Below are positions 31,951-43,045 of a stretch of 64,000 nucleotides of DNA, one piece after another. The stretch is from Ctena decussata (taxonomy: Eukaryota > Mollusca > Bivalvia > Lucinida > Lucinidae): assembly GCA_963989385.1 (NCBI GenBank), contig OZ022509.1, forward strand, positions 54,727,431 to 54,791,430. Direction: 5' to 3'. The translations under genes were made by a program, and so were the position numbers. How positions within the stretch are numbered: the stretch's first letter is position 1; the number at the start of each line of letters is the position of its first letter. The notes under the pieces are model-generated. The model searched no databases and had not been told where the DNA came from. It saw only the letters and a list, made by a program, of their open reading frames with translations.

Positions 31951-32069
31951 TAGTTTAGTTTCAGTGGGAGCCAGTTCATGATAGCATTATAGCCAGATAG
32001 CATAATATTGAGCAACAATATGATAAGCCATTGCTGTATTTGTGCTAAGTGAATGTTCATATATTACAG

Positions 32070-32292
32070 GTTCAGATGGCAGTGGCTCAACAAAGTCCAC
32101 ATCAGACCCAAGAGGACCCCAGAACTGCTCCCTATGTGGTAAACTTTGCATGTCCAAATCAGCATTAGACGTTCATTTTCGAGTCCATACTGGAGAGAGG
32201 CCATTTGTTTGCAAAATCTGCGGAAATCATTTGCAGTGAAAGGAAATATGAAAGCGCATATTGTCACACATCATATGAGGGATAACAACTGA
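32070..32292 (+). pseudogene. Zinc-finger terminal exon 6, frameshifted in finger 2
   Basis: The acceptor TTCATATATTACAG ends at 32069; GT completes the split codon and TCA GAT GGC AGT ... continues in frame through an intact finger 1 (CSLC-x12-H-x3-H, KLCMSKSA with Cys at the core Phe position), a TGERPFV linker and CKIC. The frame then breaks: GGAAATCATTTGCAGTGA gives a premature stop at 32237-32239. Against exon 5 (GGAAGATCATTTGCTGTGA) one base is missing at about 32223-32226. Beyond it the other frame continues with finger-like codons (helix AVKGNMK, then H-x3-H) to a TGA at 32290-32292. It could be a recent pseudogene, a real single-finger isoform or an assembly indel. Acceptor, phase and spacer match exon 5. 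Confidence 0.85.
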
Positions 32293-32299
32293 AATGGAA

Positions 32300-33360
32300 C
32301 TAATGTTAAGGCCAGTGAATACCTTTTCAGGGAAGCAACTCTGCTATTTTCATTTTGGCCTCCCTTATTTGGGATGAACTCATTTGCTTCTATAGGGAAA
32401 AAAAGTTTTTCTTTAAGCATATAAACCCTATTTTGGCAGCGGTTTATAGACCAGAGAAGCAAATGGAAAGTCACAAAAGTTTTCCTCTTGGTAAAAAGTG
32501 TGTATGTTTATACTACATGCTTGAATTGTATGGGTACACTTCCAGGTTTTCTACAGTTTTTTTTTTTCAAAGGGAGGCAACATTGGTGACTTCCTGTTTG
32601 CTTCTCTCAGCTTTAAAGCCCAAAATGAGTTTTACCCTTTAATAAAAGAAACAACCGCTCCCAGAGGAGCAAGTTCTCTCCTTTAAGAGTTGACCTTTAT
32701 TGGGAAGGGAGGCAAAAATGAAGATCGCAATAATTGTTGCTTCCACTGAAAGTGTATCCATTCACCCTAATACAAGTAAAAAATAGGGCAATCAGCAAAG
32801 ACCTGACCAGTTATTGCATTTACTCCAAATAACTGAATAGAATATTTTCTATTGAGCACAGAGTGCAGACCTGGGTTCGAGGTTATAAAACTTGAGAATA
32901 ATCTCAAACTCAAAATAAAGCACACTTATTGACATCTTCCAAGCATGTGCTCGGAAGCAGCCAATCAGTGTGCTTTATTTTGAGTTTGAGAATGTACTCA
33001 AGTTTTATAGTCTCTGGGCTTGGACTTGTCAAGTGCTACTCCTTTGCCATTTTTTTGTGTGTAAGCTTCTGTTGATAGGAAAAAAGGATTTTGTGGATTG
33101 GAAGATATTCTAGAATGTTCAAGGTGAATGTATGGATACACCTCCTTCTTCTTCTACCATTTTGTCAAATGAAGCTAACTTTTGTTGACTGACTTTTTGT
33201 TTGCATGGGCAATGAAACCCACAAATGGGTCTACCCATAAAGGAAAGAATTTGCTCCTAGAGGAGCAAATTCTTTCCTTTAAGAGTTGACCCCCATTGAG
33301 AAGAGAGGCAAAATGGAAAAGCCAATAAAAGTGTATCCATTTGATTTAAGGTAATTGTAG
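32300..33360. repeat. Two AAGAATTTGCTC elements and family-n element
   Basis: About 32300-32780 and 33140-33360 are AAGAATTTGCTC-family elements; the second has a perfect AGGAAAGAATTTGCTCC / GGAGCAAATTCTTTCCT hairpin. 32870-33020 is family n, copy 2 (GGTTATAAAACTTGAG ... CTCAAGTTTTATA). Confidence 0.75.
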
Positions 33361-34080
33361 TATCTCAACATGGAGTGCAGAAAACTTTTTTTTTTCCTCC
33401 ATTCATTGCAAACTGTACAGTTCGGTATCTTTAATATACTTTGTACTATATTTGTTATTGTAGCAAGGGCGTTTGGTGATACTAGTTGTGTTACAGTCGT
33501 AATGTATGTTTTGCTTTGTTAGCAGTTTGAGTTCATAGCCTGGGTTCCATGTATCATGGGAAATTATTTTATATGGTTCTGGTTTGTATGATCATTTTCT
33601 GGATACAGTTTGAATGATTATTGATGCACTACTAATCTGTATATAATATTAGTAAAATGTGAAACAAAGAGTTACAATTTACCTGTCATGTTAGTTTTTG
33701 CTCTGCATATCAGACATTATGAAATTAACCTTTCCCATGTGTTTGTGTACCCAGGTTGTGTACACTAGCAGGTCTTCAGACCGTTTGAGATGGTGGGTCT
33801 AGTCTGATAATTCATAGTAAATATGAAAAACATACAAACAGTGTAAGTGCATTCACAGTTGTGTGCTGAACGTAGACCAAGCTTAGCTTTTTGTGCTTAT
33901 TACTGTTATTATACTTGAATATAAAGCATACAGGTTAATGCGAGTCACTAGTAGTCAGACACTCACATGAGCTAGTTTGGTGCTATTCACATATGCCTAT
34001 TTTTCTGTTTGACTTTTCTATTACTGATTGCATATTGTACACCTCCTCTTTCTGGTGTCCGACAATACCTCTGATACTGC
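33361..34080. other. Non-coding stretch, no recognised feature
   Basis: No repeat family, finger motif or supported ORF seen. It lies between exon 6 and its candidate 3' end, so it may be 3' UTR or intron. Confidence 0.4.
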
Positions 34081-34084
34081 AATT

Positions 34085-35640
34085 TAGGTGAGAGTTGGGT
34101 AACTTCAGACAGCGGGTAAATTCAGACAGTGACATTCTTTCCTTTATATGTCAGTTGTTTGGAACTAAAACAAAAATAACTAGCCAAACAGTAAAAATCC
34201 TGATGAGACTGCTCATTATGAGCCGTCTCATCTTGATTTTCACTGTTTGCAATGGTGTGTCAGAAATGACTAACCTGTCCGAAGTTACCCGACTCTACCC
34301 TATGTCTATTTAAAGGTTTGTAGAAGTAATGTAGATGAGTATTTTCTTCATAGGAAATAAAGTCAGTTCCATAACTCATTTATAATATATAGAGAATCAT
34401 ACATGAGTGTTCATGTATTATTGAATTTATAAAACAAGTTGGGGAAAAAGATAAAATGCGAGGCTAAGCCGAACACCTTATCGGTTTTCCCCAACGAGTT
34501 TAATAAATTCAATAATACAGGAGCACGAATGCAAGATTCTATTTATCATATGGCACTAAAATTGCATTTTATTTGCAAACTTTGGACTGAAATGTCACAA
34601 TTTCGCCATTAGGAAATGCGACGTTTTTATGGATGTCAATGCATAACGTTACGACTAAGTTGCATATTTAATCCATCAGTTGATTATCGTATTTAATGCA
34701 TGGCTTTATTCACTCTCAGATGCAATGTCATGTGATAAACTATGTTCTCTTACTATATTCATATTTAATTTAGCACTTTAATGTCTTTTTTTCAGTGTTA
34801 AGTAAGTGTGTCTTAGATCTATTTCTAGCAGTCATAAATGGCTATTAATGATAGTAATTTAGCTTTTATATCAGTGTGAGCAGATTACTTTACAGACTTC
34901 AGGCAAGGTTGTGCAGGGTATATACTCATAAAGATTGGCATGCCCTCACAATATAATTAAAAAGTATAACTCCAAGGTCATAAATAGTTGATCCCCGATA
35001 CGACAAAATCAGCAAAGTGGCATGTGCGCCCAGCGAAGACTCAGATCAGCCTGGGCATCCGCCCAGTCTGAGCAGAGTCTTTGCTTGTGCTTAAAGGGTA
35101 GCTAAGAGTCTAAGTTACCTCCAATCATGGATCCCCAGGCTGATATGAGTCTTTGCTGGGTGCACATGCCACATTGTTGGTTTTGTCGTGTCACCCCTCA
35201 GTTCCTGCAAAGTGACAGTAAAAGCTTTGCTAACTGCGGTGTAAAGTAGGTGAAATTTGAACTGTAAGGCATAAAGACATATGTTGTGACCCTTCATCTG
35301 AACCATCTTGTTGAGGGGTCACAACATATGGTTTCAATGAGAAATAAGAAAACTTATCCTTTAATTATCATCAAATCCCCCCTCTTAGATAGAGGTCTGC
35401 ATGAGTTTTGATTCCCTATACAATCCCAAAATATAGATATAGATTTTTAGATTCTAGATTTTTGGAATTGATTTGGAGTTTGGGGGTTGCTTCAGAGGGG
35501 AAAAGAACTTCTAACGCAAAAATATGGTACAGTAAATACATTTGCTTTGTAAACAGTATCTGGATGTTGTATTTTGTGAAATAAAAGGATGAAAATTTCT
35601 ATAAGTTTTTGTTTGAACTTCAGCACTGGAGATATGCACG
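34085..35640. repeat. Chain of MITEs ahead of a candidate 3'-end region
   Basis: 34085-34310 is the CGGACAGCGGGTAAATTCAG element. 34385-34750 is family o, copy 2, inverted relative to 16800. 34991-35200 is family c, copy 4. 35283-35332 is a TATGTTGTGACCC / GGGGTCACAACATA hairpin. 35395-35515 is an AAATCTAGA hairpin. 35560-35640 matches the exon 5 3'-end region and has AATAAA near 35580. Confidence 0.75.
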
Positions 35641-35839
35641 TTTCGACGAAGAATTTTATATACCTTAAACTATATATTGATCAAAGGTTCTAAAGATCTG
35701 TCTTGTTCCATTCAAAATGGCCAGGGAATGAACATTTTCTAAATCTGTTGTTTGTCAATTTATGATGTTTTTGAACACTAGATTTGACATTCTAATGTTC
35801 CATTATCTCACACCTTATTAACTATGTATATTCAAGGGC

Positions 35840-36110
35840 TGTTATGAAATGAAAAAGAGCTGTTACAAATCAAATACGAGTCATACTTACCAAACGACCT
35901 GAAGTCCAGGTTGTTTGGTAAATATGACTCTTTTTCTTTCGTAACAGCTCTTTTTCATTTCATAACGTTCAGGTCGTTTGGTAAGTATGACTCTTTTTCG
36001 TTTCATAACAGTCCTTTTTCGATTCGAAGCGTTCAGGTCTTTTGGTAAGTATGACTCTTTTTTTGTTTCCTAACAGGTCTTTTTTGTTTCGTAACGTCCT
36101 TGAAAACATA
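35840..36110. repeat. Palindrome with tandem GTTTGGTAAGTATGACTC units
   Basis: CTGTTATGAAATGAAAAAG AGCTG ... GAGTCATACTTACCAAACGA CCTG, then three direct repeats of CAGGT(C/T)(G/T)TTTGGTAA.TATGACTCTTTTT (about 35908, 35970, 36032), each followed by a TTTCGTAACAG-like stretch. It lies about 115 bp upstream of zinc-finger exon 7. Confidence 0.7.
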
Positions 36111-36226
36111 GTTAACCAGGTGTATATCTATTGAAGTTGTTTCTTTTGAACATCTGGGCCCAGATAAATCTTTCTGGTACATTTGTATTTTATATTTTTA
36201 TATATTTTTTTATTTTTATATTGCAG

Positions 36227-36468
36227 ATACAGATATGGAGCAAGTCATGTACATGTCCACCGCTCCTGCTGTTAGAGCAACACCATTACAGTGCGTCACC
36301 TGTGGTCTAACCTGTACTTCCAAAGCAATCATGGAGCGCCATCTACGTGTACATTCGGGAGAGAAGCCGTACAAGTGCTGTTTCTGTGGGAAGGGATTTA
36401 CGCAGATTGGGAATATGAATCGTCATAGACGTAGTCACTTGCCCAAGAACCAGTGGAACCAACAATAG
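36227..36468 (+). CDS. Zinc-finger terminal exon 7 (two C2H2 fingers)
   Basis: Probable alternative terminal exon. A long T/A-rich tract ending TTTTTATATTGCAG at 36226 precedes it; AT completes a split codon, then ACA GAT ATG GAG ... runs to the TAG at 36466-36468. The ATG at 36235 is the third full codon. Finger 1 is CVTC-x12-H-x3-H with Cys replacing the core Phe (GLTCTSKA). The linker is SGEKPYK. Finger 2 is CCFC-x12-H-x3-H with helix TQIGNMNRH. The C-terminal tail is polar (PKNQWNQ). The finger part, 3' flank and adjoining family-d element are repeated 652 bp downstream (36943-37120). The spacer is Met/Ala/Val-rich and unlike other family members, so its closest paralogue is the truncated copy only. 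Confidence 0.9.
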
Positions 36469-36563
36469 GGTCTATTAAAAACGAAAAAAAATATAAAAAA
36501 TCTTGATTTCCGGCTGTTTGAGAGATGAAAATTACTTGTGAAAGAATCAGTAGACCTTACAAT

Positions 36564-36940
36564 TAGGGGATAACTGTACTCAAAATTGTTATTTGGGGAG
36601 ATAAATCGTTGGTTTTATGGTCGGAAATTTAGTTTTATGGTGACGCATTAGTGGAGCCGTAAAACAAAATTTCTGACCATAAAACGACAATTTACCTCCC
36701 CAAATGGCAATTTTTGGTACAGTTATCCCCATTCTGATGCACTTGATCATATTTTGCCTTTCAAAATCTATGATCTGGCTGCCACAGCGTGCGCTTTCAG
36801 CTGCGTAAAACCAGATGTCAGCCAATGAGAAGCGACGTTTCTTAATGATGTTGGGTTTGCGACAGTATATTGCAGAATATACTGTCGCAAACTTTTGACA
36901 TTAACCAATCAGACGTCGCGTTAAATTTGTAAGTGCATTA
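36564..36940. mobile_element. Family-d inverted-repeat element, copy 3
   Basis: GGGGATAACTGTACTCAAAA ... ATCTCCCC-type arms, the GCGACAGTATATTGCAGAAT hairpin, and an end near GTGCATTA. 37216-37592 is almost identical because it was duplicated with the exon. Confidence 0.85.
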
Positions 36941-36942
36941 CA

Positions 36943-37120
36943 GTGCGTCACCTGTGGTCTAACCTGTACTTCCAAAGCAATCATGGAGCGCCATCTACGT
37001 GTACATTCGGGAGAGAAGCCGTACAAGTGCTGTTTCTGTGGGAAGGGATTTACGCAGATTGGGAATATGAATCGTCATAGACGTAGTCACTTGCCCAAGA
37101 ATCAGTGGAACCAAGAATAA
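36943..37120 (+). pseudogene. Zinc-finger exon 8, 5'-truncated duplicate of exon 7
   Basis: From GTGCGTCACCTGTGG (36943) it repeats 36291-36468 at an offset of 652 bp with very few changes. Both fingers are intact, ending at TAA 37118-37120 because the last codons differ (AATAAG against AATAGG). The first 64 bp of exon 7 and its acceptor are missing: the copy joins the GTAAGTGCATTA end of the family-d element. A new CATTACAG precedes the coding part (AG 36942-36943), but splicing there would put the fingers in a different phase from the array. It is therefore probably a recent non-functional copy, although the fingers themselves are undamaged. Confidence 0.85.
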
Positions 37121-37215
37121 GGTCTATTAAAAACGAAAAAAAATATAAAAAATCTTGATTTCCGGCTGTTTGAGAGATGAAAATTACTTGTGAAAGAATC
37201 AGTAGACCTTACAAT

Positions 37216-37592
37216 TAGGGGATAACTGTACTCAAAATTGTTATTTGGGGAGATAAATCGTTGGTTTTATGGTCGGAAATTTAGTTTTATGGTGACGCAT
37301 TAGTGGAGCCGTAAAACAAAATTTCTGACCATAAAACGACAATTTACCTCCCCAAATGACAATTTTTGGTACAGTTATCCCCATTCTGATGCACTTGATC
37401 ATATTTTGCCTTTCAAAATCTATGATCTGGCTGCCACAGTGTGTGCTTTCAGCTGCGTAAAACCAGATGTCAGCCAATGAGAAGCGACGTTTCTTAATGA
37501 TGTTGGGTTTGCGACAGTATATTGCAGAATATACTGTCGCAAATTTTTGACATTAACCAATCAGACGTCGCATTAAATTTGTAAGTGCATTA
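37216..37592. mobile_element. Family-d inverted-repeat element, copy 4
   Basis: Near-identical to 36564-36940 at the 652-bp offset. It is followed at 37594 by GAATAAGGTTTATAAAAAGT and ATCTTGATTT.TGACTGTTTG, a diverged match to the exon 7 3' flank at 36470-36520. Confidence 0.85.
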
Positions 37593-38101
37593 GAATAAGG
37601 TTTATAAAAAGTACATGAAAAATTAATCTTGATTTATGACTGTTTGAGAAGATCAAAGATTACAGGTATAAGGAACTTGAATTCTCATAAAGTTATACAC
37701 ATGCTGCGAAATAAGCAGAGACACTAATAAGATTTATTAACCAATTGACTTATCACAACCTGTCACTCAAAACATGCATCAACCAGTGAAATAAGGTAAA
37801 AACCTTGAACAAATAAATGCATGTGTGTTTTTGTGACAGCAGTTTCTTTTGTGAGATATACTCAGACAAATTCAAAAGGAGGAGCAACATGTGCTTTTTG
37901 CATAAGGTCAGCTGAGGTGAATAAGAACAATTTTCCCAGGAAAGCAAGTCGACTATTTTCTTTTTAACCTCCCTCCCCAATAGGAGCCGATTCCCATAGG
38001 AGGAAATTCTAAAATCTTTTAAGAGAAAACTTTATTTTGGAAGGGGCTGTGTCATTCAGGAAAGCATAAAGGGAAATCACAAAATTGTTTCCTTTCAAAA
38101 A

Positions 38102-40724
38102 GGAAGTGTCTCCGGGTACGGCACCGTATCCCTAGACCTTGGGTCTCCAGGTACGGAACCGTACCCCGAGATTCTAGGTCTCCAGGTACGGAACCGTACC
38201 TGGAGACAGTCCTATGAGGATTGGCTCCGGGTACGGCAGTAAGTTTTCAATACTGTGTATTAAGTAATTTTACCCATTTAATATATAGTCAATCCGTTAA
38301 TAAAATTACTCCTTGTAAAAATTTCATTAAGTCGCCATCTTGCTAGGAAAAATAATTAATGAATAATGTGGTCAAAACGATGTGTTATTTTTTTGGCATA
38401 AGAAATAACACGACGGTTTCGCGCTAACACCAATAATTGTTGTTTTTCACACCTGTTTTGTCCAAATTAATAATAAAATTCAACAATGAGTAACAGTTTT
38501 TATTCAATGGACGGACAAACGGCGCCCCAGTATTGCGGCTATTGATACGTTCCGCTGAGGTGAAATTCAATCAATTATATGGCTTTCTGTGGTAACTGGA
38601 CATCTCAGCCCATAGCAAACTCGGCCCATTGCCAACTCGGCCCATAACAAAGTCGGCCCACACAAACTCGGCCCATGACAAACTCGGCCCATACCTACAG
38701 TATTGCGCTTTGCTTTAATGGTGTTTCTCACTAATTTATTTAATCAATTTGATTTTGAAATATGTTGCTCACACAGACTAAAATCTGCATTCTCTGAGTC
38801 CCAGAAGTTATCCAAAATGATAGATCTATGGTGTAACAAAATCGGCTCATGTATACAAACTCGTCCCATACCAAACTTCGTCTTGGAGTTACATATCATG
38901 GATAAAAATATGTTAGTAAATGTGTGCATGAATTTTCACAGGGACTGCTGGAGTTTGATACTTTTGGCAGAACCCTTATTCCAAAGAGGCGTGGTGGTGT
39001 GCTGGTGGTGGTGGTGGAGGGGGAGGGGGGAGGGGTCAAATTTCCATGCTAAATTCGCCTGCCATCCCTACAGGGAAAGCATGGACGTATGCACACTTTC
39101 AAGTGTAAGAGAGCAAGCTTTGATGATTATTCTCAGAAACAAAATTTGGGCCTAAATTTAAAGAACAATTATATGTTCCCATAGACTTGTTTCCCATACA
39201 TGCTTCTGGTATTAGACCTTGGAGAAAAGATATTAGGAAGTCTCAATGCATTCAGCATTAAATAAATGGAAAAAATACGACTCTTGATTTAATTTTGTCT
39301 TCTATCTAGATATTGTAGTTATTGGTTAGCATGTATATTGAATATATATGTTAATAAAGTGTACATATGGGCCGAGTTTGTTATGGGCCGTCCTTCTTAA
39401 TATATGTGCCTAGTCAATTTGGATGACTGTATTTTGTTCAACACCGTTTTCTATACCTAGTAATTATTATACATGCCATTTATATCTAGTTATTGTCTAA
39501 CCTGCTTTTTCAAATAAAAAAATCCATTGTGAAAGCTCCAAAACGATACCGTTCTGTACCCATGGGCCGAGTTTGCTATGGGCTGAGTTTGTAATGGTCC
39601 GAGATTGTTATGGGCCGAGTTTGTTATGGGCCGAGTTGTCCCGGAATCCTTTCTGTAATGTTAGTGATTATTTTTTTTGAAGGGGTGAGGGGAAGGCGGG
39701 GGCAGCTAAAACCAAATTTACAAAGACCCTCGTAATTACCGTAAATCCCTTCAAATCGTGTGTCAGGGCTTGTTAATTTGTCAGTGCATATACATGAAGT
39801 CATACGGTACATTTTCAGTGGCATTTAAAAATACTCATGATACATCTAGGCTGAGTATTTATAATTTGATGCGAGTTGACTTTTGGCAAGCTTATGATAT
39901 GGACCGCGTTGACTGGTGGTTAGTTTTAAAAAAAATGGGGCGAATTGTCCTGGTCCGAGATTTTGTGGGTCGGAGCTGTCCTGATTCCCACAATGCGATA
40001 TCTGTTAAAAAAGCGATAATACCTTCATAAGCACACAAATAAATACACATAATAATGAATACTCAATGTTATTTCGATTAAGTTGTGCAACAACACTTGG
40101 AGAACTTCACTTGGCACACATGACTTTTTTGACGAAAGGCATATTTAAGAAAGCTGCATGCGTTTTTTAGGCGTCTGTTTTTGGTCTACATTGCTTATCG
40201 CAGAAATATTAAAAGATGGATACTTTTTTAAAATAAGTGTAATTGTCTATTTGTGCAGATTATAACAAGATAATAGTTGTTTGCACTCTTCAGAAGTCAT
40301 TTTCTGCGTGCAATTAGCGGGCGATCAAATAATACACATCGGCCGTGTTTTTTCGCAGTGTATGTACATCAGTCAAAATAACGCAAATGACGGACTTGAA
40401 GGTTATAATTTTCCTTAGCAAAATGACGACTCAATGAAGTTTTTACAAGGAGTAATTTTATTAGTAGTAGTATTTCAATTCTCATATCGACGTTGCCCCC
40501 GCACCTCAGCGGAACGAATCCATAGCCGCAGTAACGGGGCGCCGAGCGTCCGTCCTAGTAATTTTATTGATGGATTAACTATATTAAATAGGTAAAACTA
40601 CTTAATACATATACAGAGTTTTGAAAACTTACTGCCGTACCTGGAGACCCAGAGTCTCGGGGTACGGTTCCGTACCTGGAGACCCAGGGTCTAGGGATAC
40701 GGTACCGTACCCGGAGACACTTCC
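38102..40724. mobile_element. 2.6-kb long-TIR element with 9-bp target duplication (Mutator-like candidate)
   Basis: The ends are GGAAGTGTCTCCGGGTACGG (38102-38121) and its reverse complement at 40705-40724. The strongly paired terminal parts extend about 200 bp inward and include several (A/C)GGTACGG(A/T)(A/T)CCGTACC(T/C) sub-palindromes. TTTCAAAAA flanks it exactly at 38093-38101 and 40725-40733. Long TIRs and a 9-bp duplication fit Mutator-like elements. A further shared block (GGCGCCCC ... GTTCCGCTGAGGTG) lies at 38521-38565 and, inverted, 40497-40545. The interior contains another inverted-repeat unit. The 150-codon frame at 38703-39155 does not resemble a transposase. The host site is an AAGAATTTGCTC-family repeat. 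Confidence 0.85.
38590..39655. repeat. Nested unit with ACTCGGCCCATA repeats
   Basis: 38608-38700 carries about five copies of AACTCGGCCCATAACA-like sequence. 39366-39390 and 39555-39640 carry the reverse complement GGGCCGAGTTTGTTATGGGC about five times. The two clusters could pair as inverted subterminal repeats of an element nested in the 38102-40724 transposon. Confidence 0.7.
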
Positions 40725-40779
40725 TTTCAAAAAACATGACCTTGTACCCAAACACCTTAAAATAATGCAAACAGGATAT

Positions 40780-41019
40780 GAGCCGCGACATGACAAAACC
40801 AGCAAAGTGGAATGTGCATACAGCAAAGACTCAGATCAGCCTGGGCATCTGCCCAGTCTAATCAGATTCTTTGCTGTCTACATGGAGGTAGCCTAGACTC
40901 TTAGCTACGCTTTAAGTGAAAAGTAAAGACTCTGATCAGACTGGGTGGATGCCCAGGGTAATCTGAGTCTTCACTAGAAGCACATGCCACTTTGTTGGTT
41001 TTGTCATGTCATGGCTCAT
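40780..41019. mobile_element. Long-hairpin element, family c, copy 5
   Basis: GAGCCGCGACATGACAAAAC ... GTTTTGTCATGTCATGGCTC, with the CAGATCAGCCTGGGCATC interior. The ORF through 40621-40896 is a readthrough of this and the neighbouring TIR. Confidence 0.85.
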
Positions 41020-42596
41020 ATCAGCTTTAATAAAAGCAGCGAAGATCCATCCAGTCTGTACCTCCATGCTGTCAACTTAAGCCATCATTTATCACAGGTC
41101 TGTTCTTCCTTACATATACATGTACTGTAAACGTGATAATTTGAAGTTCAACTCAAACTGCTGATATCTCAAAGTAAATTTTCTGGTCCCAGAAAATTTA
41201 CTTTGAGATATCAGTTGTTGGAGATAACAGGAGTTGAAATGTAATGAAAAATAGATGTGCCCAAATTATAATAAGAGGGCACTTTGAGTCATCAGTGTGT
41301 GAGATAACGAAAGTCAAGTGAAGTCAGACAAATTCATTAAAAGCACAAAATATGGCATCTTAACATGAATGGGTACACTTTCAGGGGAAGCAACTCTTGT
41401 CATTTTCATTTTTACTTCCCTTCTCAATGGAGGTCAACTCTTAAAGGGAAGACTTTTCTCCCATAGGAGAAAATTCTATCCTTTAAGAGTAAACATCTTT
41501 TGAGTGGGGCTTTTTGTACTGAGAAACCAACACTAAAACCCCAAAATCGTCTTCCTTTGAAAAAATCATGGAAAAACATTGAGGTATATACTTTTACCTT
41601 AAGACAGCTTACCATTCAATAGAGGTATCTTTGTGCTTTATTTTGGTGTAAGAACTGAGAAAAAGTGGTTGCTGAAGACAGGTGAACCTTTAATGCAGGC
41701 TCATTTGTGCTGTATTGTGATGTGAGAAATCTATTAAATATGGTTGGTGAAGACAGGTGACCCTTTAACAGGGTGGGGAATCAAGTGATATTTTGTACCT
41801 ATATTGGGACAGAACAGGTAAGAAAATGTATCACTATTTCTTTAATACGTAATGAAATTTTATGCGGTAAAAAGCAAATACCTGTTTGCTTTTGCAGCTA
41901 AGCCATCATACAAGAGCTGATTTCATGCACGCTTTATTTTTTCACTCAAGGTCAAGCAAAGTATTAAAGTCTTTGCTCCACCTTGAGTGGAAAACTACAG
42001 TCCGTAGCATAAAAACAATTACACAGTTGTTTGCTGTGCATAAATACAAGGTATCTGCACTTTACCACATGAAAATACATTGAGTATGAAGAAAGTATTG
42101 AACAAGTATCTTACCTGTTCTGTCCAGATACAGGTACCAAATAACTGAAGTAAGTCACGTGATTCTTTGCCTTGCTTTAATGGAGGTGACCAAAGACTAT
42201 GATCAAACCATGCCTTTGTCAAGTTGTTATTGTACATAGTGTAATATCACAAGAAAACTTCAGTTTGAAATCCGACTAATAAATTACTGTGCTCCAAACA
42301 GACCATATTTTGGGGGATACAAAATTAGCTTAATTGGCATTAAGGTGCACCTTGGTGTTCCATAAATCCATGCACTCATTTTTGTCCTAACTGGCAGGAA
42401 TTCAGTGTTTATGTGTTTCCAGATTTAATTTGTGCGTTTGATATAACCAACAGCTTGAGACTATTTTCACTTTGCAAGAAAGTGGTGAGTAGATCTTGCA
42501 CATGTTTCTTAGGATTTCGTTTCATTGGCTTAGCTTTAGATAATCTCTGCTTGTATTCTATTTGCAAGACTAATGGAATTGCTGTCAAAACATGTT
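41020..42596. repeat. GATATCTCAAAGT element, AAGAATTTGCTC-type element and unassigned sequence
   Basis: 41130-41330 is the second GATATCTCAAAGT hairpin element. 41370-41615 is an AAGAATTTGCTC-family copy. 41640-41775 has two AGACAGGTGA(A/C)CCTTTAA.GCAGG-like units. 41820-42596 has no supported feature. Confidence 0.6.
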
Positions 42597-43045
42597 TTAA
42601 TCTGTTCCATTCGGGATACCCCTTCAGGGGAATCTGGGCAAACAGTTTGGATTCAGATCAGGCCACATCTGAGATGTGGCCTGATCTGAGATCCAAACTG
42701 TTTACTGCCTAGACATCATTTCTACAAGAGTTAGTTAGACCAATTTTGTCAAAATATTCTTAATTTTTGATGCAGACATCAATTTCAGCAGATGACAAAA
42801 AATACCCAGAATGCAATGGGTTAAGTTCACACATAAAGTGCCAGAAAAGAAAATACATGTAGCTGAATTTGAAAATAGTGTAGATCTAGATGAGGCGGCT
42901 CATAAAGAGCCACCTCATCTGGATCTATACTGCTTGCCTCCTATTGTTTGAATTCCCAACATGATATGGCTTGGATGAAACATTTTTTTAAATTTTGCGG
43001 TCATATATTTTGTCATCTGCTTCTTAGGTGCTTTTAGTGTTAATA
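42597..43045 (-). mobile_element. TTAA-type MITE copy b5 next to a GATCCAGATGAG element
   Basis: 42597-42824 has TTAA at both ends with CTGTTCCATTCGGGATACCC and CAGAATGCAATGGGTTAA. 42826-43045 is a GATCTAGATGAGGCGGCTCA / GAGCCACCTCATCTGGATC hairpin element. Confidence 0.8.

Noticed and set aside
38703..39155. 150-codon ORF inside the 38102-40724 element
   Set aside because: No transposase or other domain pattern recognised; overlaps GGTGGTGGTGG simple sequence. Treated as chance.
41886..42083. 65-codon frame after TTTGCTTTTGCAG with a vague finger-like tail (FAVH ... HMKIH)
   Set aside because: No Cys pairs, and entry in the array's phase from the AG at 41896-41897 meets a stop within seven codons. 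Considered and dropped as a decayed zinc-finger exon.
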